DNA from: Crocinitomicaceae bacterium
GTDB lineage: Bacteria > Bacteroidota > Bacteroidia > Flavobacteriales_D > Crocinitomicaceae
Assembly (NCBI GenBank): GCA_024643365.1
Contig: JAHENC010000020.1
Coordinates: 62,001 to 126,000 of the forward strand
DNA length: 64,000 nucleotides
Direction of reading: 5' to 3'
This document shows positions 24,532-33,303 of this stretch, piece by piece. The stretch's first letter is position 1. The number at the start of each line of letters is the position of its first letter. The notes beneath the pieces were generated by a model. That model made no database searches. It worked only from the letters and a program-made list of their open reading frames with translations, and had not been told where the DNA came from. A program made the translations under genes and the position numbers.

Positions 24532-26964
24532 CTACTTGGAAACGCTGCTTTTTTTCTTGTTGGCAAATTCTACAATGATTCCCAAAGTTGGCTGAACGAG
24601 TCCATTTGAATTTTCGATGAATTTCGCTTTGTAATGACCTGGATTTGCTGGATCTACAATTGGAGTGCCATTGGAATCTGTTTCCACCAACATAATCGGT
24701 GCTAACTTCGCTTTGTATCCATAGGCATTTTGAATGTCCAAATAGAAATTCAAGGTAAACTTCTCTAAGTACCATTTTTTGTCAACGCGCACATTCAATT
24801 GGTGAAAGCTTGATTCACGTTGTGTATTCAACAATGAATAATCTAATATCCCTTGTCCATTGATGTTCCAGTTTTGAATCATTGTAGACGTTTCTACATC
24901 ATAAGGTGTGTAAGGTGAACCACCGGAGAACAACCAACGCATCCCTAATTCCCATCCATTTTTGAAACGCTTACCACCTGTCAAAGAGATGATGTGTTTG
25001 CTATCCCAAGCAGTTGGAACGTATTTTCCGTTTTTGTCTTGAAACTCGGAATTCACAAAAGTGTACGCAAGAACAGCGTAATAGCCTTTAAACAATTTCT
25101 GTTGGAACAAGAATTCCATACCGTAAGATCGACCTTGTGAAATAGATTTCACTTCCTCGTTTCCAATCACCCCGAAATCTGAACCCACATTCGCAAGGCA
25201 CAACGAATCTTTTATAGAGAATGGATAACGGTTGTACTTTTTGTAGAATCCTTCAAGTGTAAATCTGGAGTTCATTTTTGTCAGGAATTCACTTCCAATC
25301 ACAAAATGATCTGCTTGAATGTATTTCACTTCATTCTGTTTGTTAATCAAGGTTCCTTGTGGATTTCTATATCCTAAAATCGTATAGGATGGCAATTGAT
25401 GGTACCTAGCCACACTTCCGTTCAAGGCAATTTGATCGGTGATACGGTAAGATAACGCTAAACTCGGAGAAAGCTGATCCAATGGATTCATCATGCTTTT
25501 CGAATAATTAGAGAAATCCGTTCTCAAACCAAGCGAAGCATTCAATTTTTCCTTGAAAAATGCTTTGCTCACTTGTCCGAAAGCTGCCATTTTACTCAAG
25601 AATAAGTTTGATTTAAAGTCGATCGTAACGGGTGAACCTTGAATGGTGATTTTGTTATACGTTGAAGAGAAATAACGTGCATATTCATAAGCAAAACCTG
25701 CATTTACTTTCCAACCGTTTTTCGTATACGTGTGTTCAAAACGGAATTTATTTTCGGCTTCAAATGAACGGTAATCCTGTAACAAGTTAGCTGGAGTTTC
25801 AATAAGGTCTTTGTAACGATAGGCTGAATTATTCAACATGTTTCTACTTGCCACAAAATTTTGATAGGAATGCTTGGAGAAATGGATCCAATTCACTCCC
25901 ATCGTGTAATTCCATTGTTTTTGAATCGGTAAATTATTGATGATGAAATTATTGTATTCAATGTCATTGGAATCAGTTAATGATTTGTTCACGTCCGTGT
26001 TCAAACTAAAATTATCTAAAGCCCCAAGTCCGATGATTGTCACTTTGTTTTTATCGTTTACCTTGTAATTAACTTTAAACTGACTATCGTTGTACGAAGG
26101 TAGAATGGGCAACTTCAGGGCCATGAATAAAAACTGCAAATAAGACTTTCTTGCGGAGAAAATAAAATCAGCTTTCTTTCCAATTGGACCATCAAACGTC
26201 AATCCTGCATCCGATGAACCTAAAGAAAAGTTGGTGATGAGTCCATCCTTATTTCCATCCTTTTGTTTAAACGCCAATACGGAACTGAGTCCATTAGCAC
26301 GATTTGCTGGGAATGCTCCTGAATAAAAATCCACTTCGCGAATGAAATTCACATTAAGTAGTCCAACCGGACCTCCACTACTTCCTTGTGTCGCAAAGTG
26401 ATTGATATTTGGCACTTCTATGCCATCTAAATAAAACTTATTTTCTCCTGGAGATCCACCACGAATAATGATATCGTTTCGGAACGTCGCTCTTGAGGCA
26501 ACACCTGGTAATGCCGCAATCACCCGACTCACATCGCGATTCGCACCTGGAAGACGCTCTATTTCCGTCGCATTCAACGTTTTCAAAGAGTTTGGAGATT
26601 CTGATTTTCGTACAAAAGGAGATGCTTTAACAATGACTTCCTTTTGATTGCTAATTAATTCTTCCATCGCAAAGTCCAAATCAACTGCTCTAGCGTTGGT
26701 GACAGTGATTTCGTTTATGAAGAGTTCCTTGTATCCAATGGACACCGCTTTAAACGAATAAACACCTGGTTTAAGTCCGGTTAATTCAAAGGTTCCATCT
26801 ACTTTTGTGATCGCACCTTTCGCTTGTTCAATGAGTTGAACCTTTGCTCCTTCAATGGAAGCATTTGTTTGTGCGTTGTATACACGTCCACGAACGATAC
26901 CGTTCTGTGCATATAATCCACTAAAAATGAATAAAGTAAGTGATAGTGTAAGAAATAATTTCAT
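24532..26964 (-). CDS. TonB-dependent outer-membrane receptor
   Basis: An 810-residue outer-membrane transporter. After a signal peptide (SLTLFIFSGLYAQ) comes a carboxypeptidase-regulatory-like domain (about 22-105; GIVRGRVYNAQTNASIEGA), then a plug domain (about 115-230; ERLPGANRDVSRVIAALPGV and IIIRGGSPGENKFYLDGIEV), and a 22-strand-type barrel ending in GIIVEFANKKKSSVSK. It is not a SusC homologue: there is no SusD partner and the plug is of the general TonB type. No siderophore or vitamin gene is adjacent, so the substrate is unknown. The C-terminus carries a short charged extension instead of a terminal aromatic. Confidence 0.9.
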   Translation of the reverse strand: MKLFLTLSLTLFIFSGLYAQNGIVRGRVYNAQTNASIEGAKVQLIEQAKGAITKVDGTFELTGLKPGVYSFKAVSIGYKELFINEITVTNARAVDLDFAMEELISNQKEVIVKASPFVRKSESPNSLKTLNATEIERLPGANRDVSRVIAALPGVASRATFRNDIIIRGGSPGENKFYLDGIEVPNINHFATQGSSGGPVGLLNVNFIREVDFYSGAFPANRANGLSSVLAFKQKDGNKDGLITNFSLGSSDAGLTFDGPIGKKADFIFSARKSYLQFLFMALKLPILPSYNDSQFKVNYKVNDKNKVTIIGLGALDNFSLNTDVNKSLTDSNDIEYNNFIINNLPIQKQWNYTMGVNWIHFSKHSYQNFVASRNMLNNSAYRYKDLIETPANLLQDYRSFEAENKFRFEHTYTKNGWKVNAGFAYEYARYFSSTYNKITIQGSPVTIDFKSNLFLSKMAAFGQVSKAFFKEKLNASLGLRTDFSNYSKSMMNPLDQLSPSLALSYRITDQIALNGSVARYHQLPSYTILGYRNPQGTLINKQNEVKYIQADHFVIGSEFLTKMNSRFTLEGFYKKYNRYPFSIKDSLCLANVGSDFGVIGNEEVKSISQGRSYGMEFLFQQKLFKGYYAVLAYTFVNSEFQDKNGKYVPTAWDSKHIISLTGGKRFKNGWELGMRWLFSGGSPYTPYDVETSTMIQNWNINGQGILDYSLLNTQRESSFHQLNVRVDKKWYLEKFTLNFYLDIQNAYGYKAKLAPIMLVETDSNGTPIVDPANPGHYKAKFIENSNGLVQPTLGIIVEFANKKKSSVSK

Positions 26965-27026
26965 TTTGTTTAACGTTTTGTTCTAATTTGATATAAAACA
27001 TTAAACAAAAGAGTTTGAAAAAGGTT

Positions 27027-27476
27027 TTAATCTTCCGGAATTTTTTCTGTTTTCAACCATGTTTGTGTTCGAAAGAACGGCCCAATGTATCCGCGTACAT
27101 TGAGTTTATTATGGTTTTCAGGATTAATCCAAATTTTAGCTTCGTAGACTTTTCCATTATCGGGATCTAAAATGGTGCCTCCCGCCCATTCACTCCCATC
27201 CCAGTTCATATTTTTCACAATTTGCATGCCCATCACCGGCTTATTTTTTAGACTTCCTTCACAATGATCACAAAGTGAATGTGGACCATCCTTTCCTCTT
27301 TTGTAGATGTAAACGACTTTACCATACATCTTTCCATCCTTTTTGTATAATTCTACAACGGATTTCTTGAGTCCACTTTCGTCATCGATGGTGATCCAAT
27401 AACCTAAGCAACTTTGGGCGGACAGTTGAATATAAATAAACAAGCTTGCCAGAAGAAATAGAATCTTTTTCGTCAT
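27027..27476 (-). CDS. DUF2147 secreted protein
   Basis: A 149-residue protein starting MTKKILFLLASLFIYIQLSAQ, a signal peptide, then the DUF2147 lipocalin-like domain: CLGYWITIDDESGLKKSVVE, the cysteine pair CDHCEGSLKNKPVMG, NWDGSEWAGGTILDPDNGKV, and RGYIGPFFRTQTW. The function is unknown. The ATG overlaps the pabA stop by 4 bp; the frame is open much further upstream, but only within pabA. Placement after pabA looks like simple operon packing. Confidence 0.85.
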   Translation of the reverse strand: MTKKILFLLASLFIYIQLSAQSCLGYWITIDDESGLKKSVVELYKKDGKMYGKVVYIYKRGKDGPHSLCDHCEGSLKNKPVMGMQIVKNMNWDGSEWAGGTILDPDNGKVYEAKIWINPENHNKLNVRGYIGPFFRTQTWLKTEKIPED

Positions 27477-28042
27477 GATGTGATTGATTGAATGAAATTT
27501 GATAAAAGTTGAAGTCCGTGATCCGTCAAAATAGACTCCGGATGAAACTGCACAGCATATAATAGTTGATTTGGAACCTCCAAGGACATCAATACTCCAT
27601 TCTCTAAGTGAGACGATTGCCAAGCTTCAGGAACGTTTACAACTTTCCAACTGTGGTACAATCCGACCAAAAATTCGTTTGGCAGTTCTTGAAATAATCT
27701 AGAATGATCCTTGACAATTAATTTCCCTTGAACACCATGTTTCACTTCTTGTTGATTTTCCAATGCAGCGCCGATGTGAAGGGCAATCGCCTGCATCCCT
27801 AAACATACGCCTAGAATGGGCTTTTTTCCAGCGTATAGAGAAAGTAATTCCATTAAGTTTTCCTTTTCTGTTGGAAGTCCAGGTCCGGGGGATAGAACAA
27901 TCCCATCAAAGAGATTTAATTCTGACAAGTTCAAATAATCATGACGAATCACCGTTACCTCTACGTTTAATTGTTCTAAATAATGGGATAGATTGAAGGT
28001 GAAAGAATCATAAAAATCCACTAGTACTACCTTCACGTTCAT
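27473..28042 (-). CDS. pabA: Glutamine amidotransferase of anthranilate/aminodeoxychorismate synthase
   Basis: Supplies ammonia from glutamine to the chorismate-utilising partner for folate (PabB) or tryptophan (TrpE) synthesis. The 189-residue protein has the class I triad: nucleophile Cys80 in LGVCLGMQ, and the His/Glu pair in VQFHPES; SPGPGLP forms the oxyanion region. There is no trp gene beside it, so pabA is favoured over trpG, and some bacteria use one protein for both. TACTTTTG at 28067-28060 is a good -7 box. Divergent from ridA. Confidence 0.88.
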   Translation of the reverse strand: MNVKVVLVDFYDSFTFNLSHYLEQLNVEVTVIRHDYLNLSELNLFDGIVLSPGPGLPTEKENLMELLSLYAGKKPILGVCLGMQAIALHIGAALENQQEVKHGVQGKLIVKDHSRLFQELPNEFLVGLYHSWKVVNVPEAWQSSHLENGVLMSLEVPNQLLYAVQFHPESILTDHGLQLLSNFIQSITS

Positions 28043-28059
28043 TGATTTTTGTTACTTTG

Positions 28060-28067
28060 CAAAAGTA
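28060..28067 (-). promoter_or_regulatory. -7 element of pabA
   Basis: TACTTTTG on the minus strand, an exact TAnnTTTG match, about 18 bp before the ATG. The -33 is weak (TTCG). Confidence 0.45.
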
Positions 28068-28104
28068 GAAAAAATCGCTTAATCCGAAGGATAAACAAAA
28101 TACG

Positions 28105-28488
28105 ATGAAAAAAGCCATACAAATCCCCAATGCTCCAGCTCCTGTTGGTCCATACAGCCAAGCGATTCTTGCAGGTGGAATGTTGTTTGTCAGTGGACAA
28201 ATTCCTTTAAATCCGGAAACAGGTGCATTAGAATTGGACAGTATCGAGGAGGCTACACATCGTGTTATGAAAAACATAACTGCCTTATTAGAAGCGGCTG
28301 GACTGAACATCGAACACATTGTGAAGACAAGTATTTTCTTGAAAGATTTGAATGACTTTCAGGCAGTCAATGCCATATACGCATCCTATTTCCCTGGAAT
28401 TCCTCCAGCTAGAGAAACCGTTCAAGTTGTGCGACTACCCCTAGACGTGAACATCGAAATTTCCTGTATTGCGTTAGCGAATGGATAA
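28105..28488 (+). CDS. ridA: RidA family enamine/imine deaminase
   Basis: Hydrolyses reactive enamine/imine intermediates such as 2-aminoacrylate made by PLP enzymes. The 127-residue protein has APVGPYSQAI, GGMLFVSGQIPLNP, and PPARETVQVVRLP with the catalytic arginine. Length and motifs match RidA. The stop overlaps the GT2 start by 8 bp, so the two may be co-translated although functionally unrelated. Confidence 0.94.
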   Translation: MKKAIQIPNAPAPVGPYSQAILAGGMLFVSGQIPLNPETGALELDSIEEATHRVMKNITALLEAAGLNIEHIVKTSIFLKDLNDFQAVNAIYASYFPGIPPARETVQVVRLPLDVNIEISCIALANG

Positions 28489-30430
28489 GCAAAACTCCAC
28501 ATTTGACTTGAGCGTTGTCATTGTAAATTACAATGTCACGTATTTCCTTGAACAATGTTTAAATGCTGTTTTGGCGGCAAGTAAAACGTTAAAGGTTCAG
28601 GTTTTTGTGGTTGATAATAACAGTGTGGATGGTTCCGTTGAAATGGTTCAATCCAAGTTTCCACAGGTCCAGTTAATTGCCAACAAGGAAAATGTAGGAT
28701 TCTCTCGTGCCAACAATCAAGCTCTTGCCATTTCAGACGCACGCTATTCATTGTTGCTAAATCCAGACACGGTTGTTGAAGAGGACACCTTTTCGAAAGT
28801 CGTTGCATTTATGGACGAACATCCAGACGCCGGTGGACTTGGCGTTCGCATGGTCGATGGTAAGGGACGTTTTCTGCCAGAGTCCAAGCGAGGACTACCT
28901 ACTCCAATGGTTGCATTTTATAAAATTTTTGGTTTATCGAAGCTTTTCCCTAAATCGAAACGTTTTGGGAAATATAATTTAGGCTATTTAAGTGAATTCA
29001 CGATCAATGAAGTAGATATTTTAAGTGGAGCATTTATGCTCATGCGTAAAGAGACACTTGAAAAAGTTGGATTCTTGGATGAAACATTTTTCATGTACGG
29101 TGAAGATGTGGATTTATCCTACCGCATTCAATTAGGGGGCTACAAAAACTATTATTTCCCTGAAACAAAAATCATCCATTACAAGGGAGAAAGCACCAAA
29201 AAAAGTTCTGTAAACTACGTTTTTGTTTTTTATAAGGCAATGGTCATTTTTGCTAAAAAACATTTTTCTCAGAAAAATGCGAAACTAATCTCACTAGCCA
29301 TTCACATGGCGATTTACTTGAGGGCATCTATTTCCATTATTCGCAGATTCATTGAACAAATTTCTTTTCCATTTATCGATGTCGCGCTAAGTTTATGCGG
29401 GCTTTATGTATTAGCTGATAGCTGGAAATTACATGATATTCGCTTCCCAGAAATTGCACTTCACTTTTTGATACCTAGTTATGCCATTATCTGGATGTTA
29501 TCCGGCTTGGTTTTTGGGATTTATGACAAAGGAAGTCGGAACCGGTTGATTTTCAAATCTGTGTTTTTCGGAACCATTTTCATTTTAACGACCTACGCGC
29601 TACTTCCTAAATTATGGCAGTTTTCGCGATTATACATTTTACTAGGTTCACTTTTATACATTGCGAGTTTTTTCATCATTCGCTTTGCCTATGAATTGGT
29701 TTTCAAAGGAAATATTGGATTTTCCAAGTTGCCTAAAAAACGATTTGCAATCATTGGTGATGAAGCAGAATTCATTCGCGTGAAACAATTATTAGAGAAC
29801 ACCTACCCACAAATCGATTCCATTATTGGTATTTCTAATGAGGAGAAATATATGGGAAGTGTTGGAAACATTCAACAGTTAAGTGAAATTGTGGCTGTAC
29901 ATAAAATCAATGAAGTCATTTTCTCTGCGAAATCATTGAGCTCATCTGAAATCATTCATTGGATGACCCAAACTTCTGCGGATGAGTTAGAATTTAAAAT
30001 TGCACAACCTGATACGAGTTTTTTAATTGGTAGTAATTCCATTGATCGAGCGGGAGAATTGTATATTCTGAATTTTAATTCCTTAAGTCACCCAGAAAAC
30101 AAACGTGTTAAACGATTGATCGACGTTGTCTTTTCTTTGCTTTTCATCAGTACTCTTCCGTTGCATATTTGGTTATTTGAACACAAAAAAATACTCATAC
30201 ATCAGTTATTCGCTGTCCTTATTGGAAAGAAAACATTTGTGGGATACACTGACAAAGAGACCATTACAAAATCAAAACAAAAGCAAAGCATCATCGGACC
30301 TTTCGATCACCTACACCTAGCGTCCAAAGAAGACCGAGAACGTTTTTTCCTTATTTATTCTAGGGATTACACTCCCTTATTTGACATTCGAAGCATCCTT
30401 CGAAATTTCCGTTTACTCGATCGTAACTAA
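28481..30430 (+). CDS. GT2 glycosyltransferase fused to a sugar-transferase-like membrane tail
   Basis: A 649-residue protein. Residues 1-260 are a GT2 domain (SVVIVNYNV, VDNNSVDGS, LLLNPDTVVEED, and FFMYGEDVDLSYRIQ), which would add a sugar to a lipid carrier or cell-surface glycan. From about 280 to 415 come hydrophobic helices. From about 425 a CoA-binding-like Rossmann segment (KKRFAIIGDEAEFIRVKQ), as in polyprenyl-phosphate sugar transferases, is followed by KRVKRLIDVVFSLLF. The catalytic block between that helix and VLIGKKTFVGY is missing, so this tail is probably not an active phosphotransferase. The two halves resemble EPS initiation enzymes. Not part of a recognisable polysaccharide cluster. 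Confidence 0.85.
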   Translation: MDKQNSTFDLSVVIVNYNVTYFLEQCLNAVLAASKTLKVQVFVVDNNSVDGSVEMVQSKFPQVQLIANKENVGFSRANNQALAISDARYSLLLNPDTVVEEDTFSKVVAFMDEHPDAGGLGVRMVDGKGRFLPESKRGLPTPMVAFYKIFGLSKLFPKSKRFGKYNLGYLSEFTINEVDILSGAFMLMRKETLEKVGFLDETFFMYGEDVDLSYRIQLGGYKNYYFPETKIIHYKGESTKKSSVNYVFVFYKAMVIFAKKHFSQKNAKLISLAIHMAIYLRASISIIRRFIEQISFPFIDVALSLCGLYVLADSWKLHDIRFPEIALHFLIPSYAIIWMLSGLVFGIYDKGSRNRLIFKSVFFGTIFILTTYALLPKLWQFSRLYILLGSLLYIASFFIIRFAYELVFKGNIGFSKLPKKRFAIIGDEAEFIRVKQLLENTYPQIDSIIGISNEEKYMGSVGNIQQLSEIVAVHKINEVIFSAKSLSSSEIIHWMTQTSADELEFKIAQPDTSFLIGSNSIDRAGELYILNFNSLSHPENKRVKRLIDVVFSLLFISTLPLHIWLFEHKKILIHQLFAVLIGKKTFVGYTDKETITKSKQKQSIIGPFDHLHLASKEDRERFFLIYSRDYTPLFDIRSILRNFRLLDRN

Positions 30431-30463
30431 TTTGACGATTTGCACAATTTTTCACTAACTTTG
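30431..30463 (+). promoter_or_regulatory. Promoter of the E2 gene
   Basis: TTTG (30431-30434), 21 bp, then TAACTTTG (30456-30463), followed by CGCCC. The ATG is 36 bp further on. Confidence 0.75.
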
Positions 30464-30498
30464 CGCCCAAGTAAAAGACATCAATTTACACGAATACT

Positions 30499-31857
30499 AT
30501 GGCAGAAATAGAAATCCGTCTTCCCAAAATGGGAGAAAGTGTGACAGAGGCTACCATTACCAATTGGTTAAAAAATGTAGGCGATTCCGTTGCAATGGAC
30601 GAACCTTTAGTAGAGGTAGCGACCGACAAAGTTGACAACGAACTTCCTTCTGAAGGCGCTGGCGTTTTAATCAAAATCCTTTTTGAAAAAGACCAGGTAG
30701 CTCAAGTTGGAGATGTGATTGCAATTCTGTCAACAGATGGTGGATCAAGTGCCGCTCCAAGCGTAAAAGAAGAAGCGCCAGTTGTGGCTGCTTCAGCTGC
30801 GCCTGCTGCTGCAGTAGCTGCACCAGTTTCTACTTCATCCGAAACATCCGCAATTCCTAAAAATGGAACGAGTGGAAAGTTCTTTTCTCCATTGGTGCGA
30901 AACATCGCGGAGAAAGAAGGGATTTCTGCAGGTGAATTGGAAGCTATTTCTGGTACAGGTCAAGATGGACGTGTTACGAAAAAAGATGTCATTTCCTATT
31001 TAGAAAACCGTGGTTCAGCACCAGTTGCTGCAACTGCGCCAACAAGCGTAGCAACACCAGTTGCCGCTGCTACCTCAGCTCCAGTGGTGAACGCACCTTC
31101 AACGGCTGCCTTTATGAATGTGAAGGAACCAATCGTGTTACCAAATCCAGGCGATGAAATTATCGAAATGGACCGTATGCGAAAGTTGATTGCGGATCAC
31201 ATGGTGATGTCTGTTCACGTTTCTCCACACGTAACTTCTTACGTGGAAGCAGATGTGACAAACATCGTTAAGTGGAGAGATAAAATTAAAAATACCTTCA
31301 AACAACGTGAAGGACAAAACATTACCTATACGCCGATTTTGATCGAAGCCATTGTGAAAGCGATTAAGGATTTCCCAATGATTAACGTTTCTGTTTCGGG
31401 TACAACGATTATCAAACGCAAGGATATCAATATTGGAATGGCAACTGCTCTTCCATCCGGAAACCTTATTGTTCCAGTGATTAAAAACGCAGATCAGTTG
31501 AACCTAGTTGGAATCACAAAAGCTGTAAACGGATTAGCGGATAGCGCTCGTAATAATAAATTGAAACCAGAGGATATCCAAGGTGGAACGTATACCGTAA
31601 CCAACGTTGGATCATTTGGAAACGTTATGGGAACACCTATTATCAATCAGCCACAAGTTGCCATTTTAGCACTTGGAGCGATTCGTAAAGTTCCTGCTGT
31701 TATCGAAACTCCTGAAGGGGACTTCATCGGTATTCGCCACAAAATGTTCTTGTCGCACTCTTACGATCACCGCGTAGTTGATGGAGCGTTAGGTGGACAA
31801 TTCGTTCGCCGCGTTGCTGATTACCTAGAAAGTTTCGATCCAAACACGACAATTTAA
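30499..31857 (+). CDS. 2-oxo acid dehydrogenase E2 (dihydrolipoamide acyltransferase)
   Basis: Core subunit of a 2-oxo acid dehydrogenase complex, moving an acyl group from E1 to CoA. The 452-residue protein has one lipoyl domain (1-78; lipoyl Lys44 in EVATDKVDNE), an Ala/Pro-rich linker, an E1/E3-binding domain (about 133-170; SPLVRNIAEKEGIS), a second Ala-rich linker, and the catalytic domain with SYDHRVVDGALG (His424, Asp428). With neither pdhA nor sucA nearby it may be the branched-chain complex E2, as in other Flavobacteriia; the sequence alone does not decide. It is followed by the exonuclease gene after 6 bp. Confidence 0.9.
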   Translation: MAEIEIRLPKMGESVTEATITNWLKNVGDSVAMDEPLVEVATDKVDNELPSEGAGVLIKILFEKDQVAQVGDVIAILSTDGGSSAAPSVKEEAPVVAASAAPAAAVAAPVSTSSETSAIPKNGTSGKFFSPLVRNIAEKEGISAGELEAISGTGQDGRVTKKDVISYLENRGSAPVAATAPTSVATPVAAATSAPVVNAPSTAAFMNVKEPIVLPNPGDEIIEMDRMRKLIADHMVMSVHVSPHVTSYVEADVTNIVKWRDKIKNTFKQREGQNITYTPILIEAIVKAIKDFPMINVSVSGTTIIKRKDINIGMATALPSGNLIVPVIKNADQLNLVGITKAVNGLADSARNNKLKPEDIQGGTYTVTNVGSFGNVMGTPIINQPQVAILALGAIRKVPAVIETPEGDFIGIRHKMFLSHSYDHRVVDGALGGQFVRRVADYLESFDPNTTI

Positions 31858-31863
31858 GCGTTA

Positions 31864-32694
31864 ATGAGTTTACAACTTACGCGTCCCTTGTGTGTATTTG
31901 ACTTGGAGACAACCGGACTTCAAATCACCAAGGATCGCATTGTACAAATCGCTATCCTCAAAGTTTTTCCAGATGGAACTACGGAGGAATTCAGTCGCTT
32001 AGTCAATCCAGAAATGGTGATTGCGGACGAAAGTACTGCTATCCATGGGGTGAGCAACGAAATGGTGAAAAACGAACCTACGTTCGCCAATTTAGCACCA
32101 GAAATTCTCGCCTTCATCGGTGATGCTGATTTAGCGGGATACAATTCCAATAAATTTGACATTCCTGTATTATCTGAGGAATTACTTCGCACTGGAAACG
32201 ATTTCGATTTATCCAATCGTCGTTTTGTGGACGTTCAAAACATCTTTCACAAGATGGAACAACGCACACTAGCAGCAGCTTACCAATTCTATTGCGGTAA
32301 AACCATTGAGAACGCACACAATGCCATTTACGATACCTTGGCTACGTATGAAGTTCTTTTGGCGCAACTAGAAAAATACCCCAATTTAGCAAAGGATATT
32401 GATGCACTAGCAGATTTCTCCAAAGCGGGAGACTTCCAACTTGCGGATTTCGCCGGTCGTCTTGCCTATAATGCAAAAAAAGAGTTAATCTACAACTTCG
32501 GTAAACACAAAAACAAAAGTATTGTCCAAGTCTTCAAAGAGGAACCTGGTTATTACGGATGGATGCTGGAGGCAGATTTCCCCTTGTACACGAAGCAAAT
32601 CTTACGCAAAGAAATGGAACGCATCAAAGCTGAAAAAGATGCCGTTCCGATGGAAGATAAACTCGATTTACTCAAGCAAAAATTTAATAAATAA
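31864..32694 (+). CDS. DnaQ-like 3'-5' exonuclease with DUF3820-like tail
   Basis: A 276-residue nuclease of the DEDDh class: FDLETTGL (Asp13, Glu15), HGVSNEMV, GYNSNKFDIPVL (third acidic), and ENAHNAIYDTLAT (His and Asp). It resembles the polymerase III epsilon proofreading fold, but there is no polymerase partner nearby. The C-terminal 75 residues (FGKHKNKSIVQVFKEEPGYYGWM) resemble the DUF3820-type domain found on such exonucleases. It may act in repair or RNA turnover. The stop overlaps the next start by one base (TAATG). Confidence 0.9.
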   Translation: MSLQLTRPLCVFDLETTGLQITKDRIVQIAILKVFPDGTTEEFSRLVNPEMVIADESTAIHGVSNEMVKNEPTFANLAPEILAFIGDADLAGYNSNKFDIPVLSEELLRTGNDFDLSNRRFVDVQNIFHKMEQRTLAAAYQFYCGKTIENAHNAIYDTLATYEVLLAQLEKYPNLAKDIDALADFSKAGDFQLADFAGRLAYNAKKELIYNFGKHKNKSIVQVFKEEPGYYGWMLEADFPLYTKQILRKEMERIKAEKDAVPMEDKLDLLKQKFNK

Positions 32695-33302
32695 TGAAAA
32701 TCATTTGCATTGGACGTAATTATGCGGATCACGCGAAAGAGATGAAGTCAGCTGTTCCAACGGAACCTTTGTATTTTCTAAAACCGGATACGGCCATTTT
32801 ACGTGAAGGTGATTTTTATTATCCCAATTTCACCAAAGATTTGCATTTCGAATGTGAGTTAATCGTGAAAATCGACCGTGTTGGAAAACACATTGATAAA
32901 GCTTTTGCGCATAAATATTATTCCGAATTTTCATTGGGGATTGATTTTACCGCACGGGATATTCAAGAACATTGCAAAGCAAATGGACTACCATGGGAAA
33001 AAGCCAAAGGATTTGATTCTAGTGCAGCGATTTCCAATCAATGGATCAATAAAGCTGATTTAAATTTAGAAACGACCGCTTTTCAATTCTTTCAAAACAA
33101 CGAATTAAAACAAACGGGACATCCGCGTGATTTTATCTTTAGCATTGATGAAATCATTTCGTACGTTTCTCAGTTCATGACCTTAAAAACAGGTGATTTG
33201 ATTTTTACAGGGACTCCAGCGGGTGTTGGGCCTGTTCAAATTGGCGATCAATTACGCGGGGAATTAAACGGGATAACTTTCTTTGAGTTCGCGGTTAAAT
33301 AA
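32694..33302 (+). CDS. Fumarylacetoacetate hydrolase family protein
   Basis: A 202-residue metal-dependent enzyme of the FAH superfamily, which includes acylpyruvate hydrolases, oxaloacetate decarboxylases and fumarylacetoacetases. Features: IGRNYADHAKEM, FLKPDTAIL, HFECELIVKID (Glu-x-Glu metal ligands), GIDFTARDIQ, and FTGTPAGVGPVQIGD. The short length fits the acylpyruvase/oxaloacetate decarboxylase branch (human FAHD1-like) rather than tyrosine catabolism. The substrate is not certain. It overlaps the exonuclease gene by one base and converges on the T9SS cargo gene. Confidence 0.9.
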   Translation: MKIICIGRNYADHAKEMKSAVPTEPLYFLKPDTAILREGDFYYPNFTKDLHFECELIVKIDRVGKHIDKAFAHKYYSEFSLGIDFTARDIQEHCKANGLPWEKAKGFDSSAAISNQWINKADLNLETTAFQFFQNNELKQTGHPRDFIFSIDEIISYVSQFMTLKTGDLIFTGTPAGVGPVQIGDQLRGELNGITFFEFAVK

Positions 33303-33303
33303 A

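Noticed and set aside
24532-26964. TonB receptor as a SusC-type glycan transporter
   Set aside because: No SusD gene and no glycoside hydrolase beside it; the GH island is about 4 kb away, with unrelated genes between.
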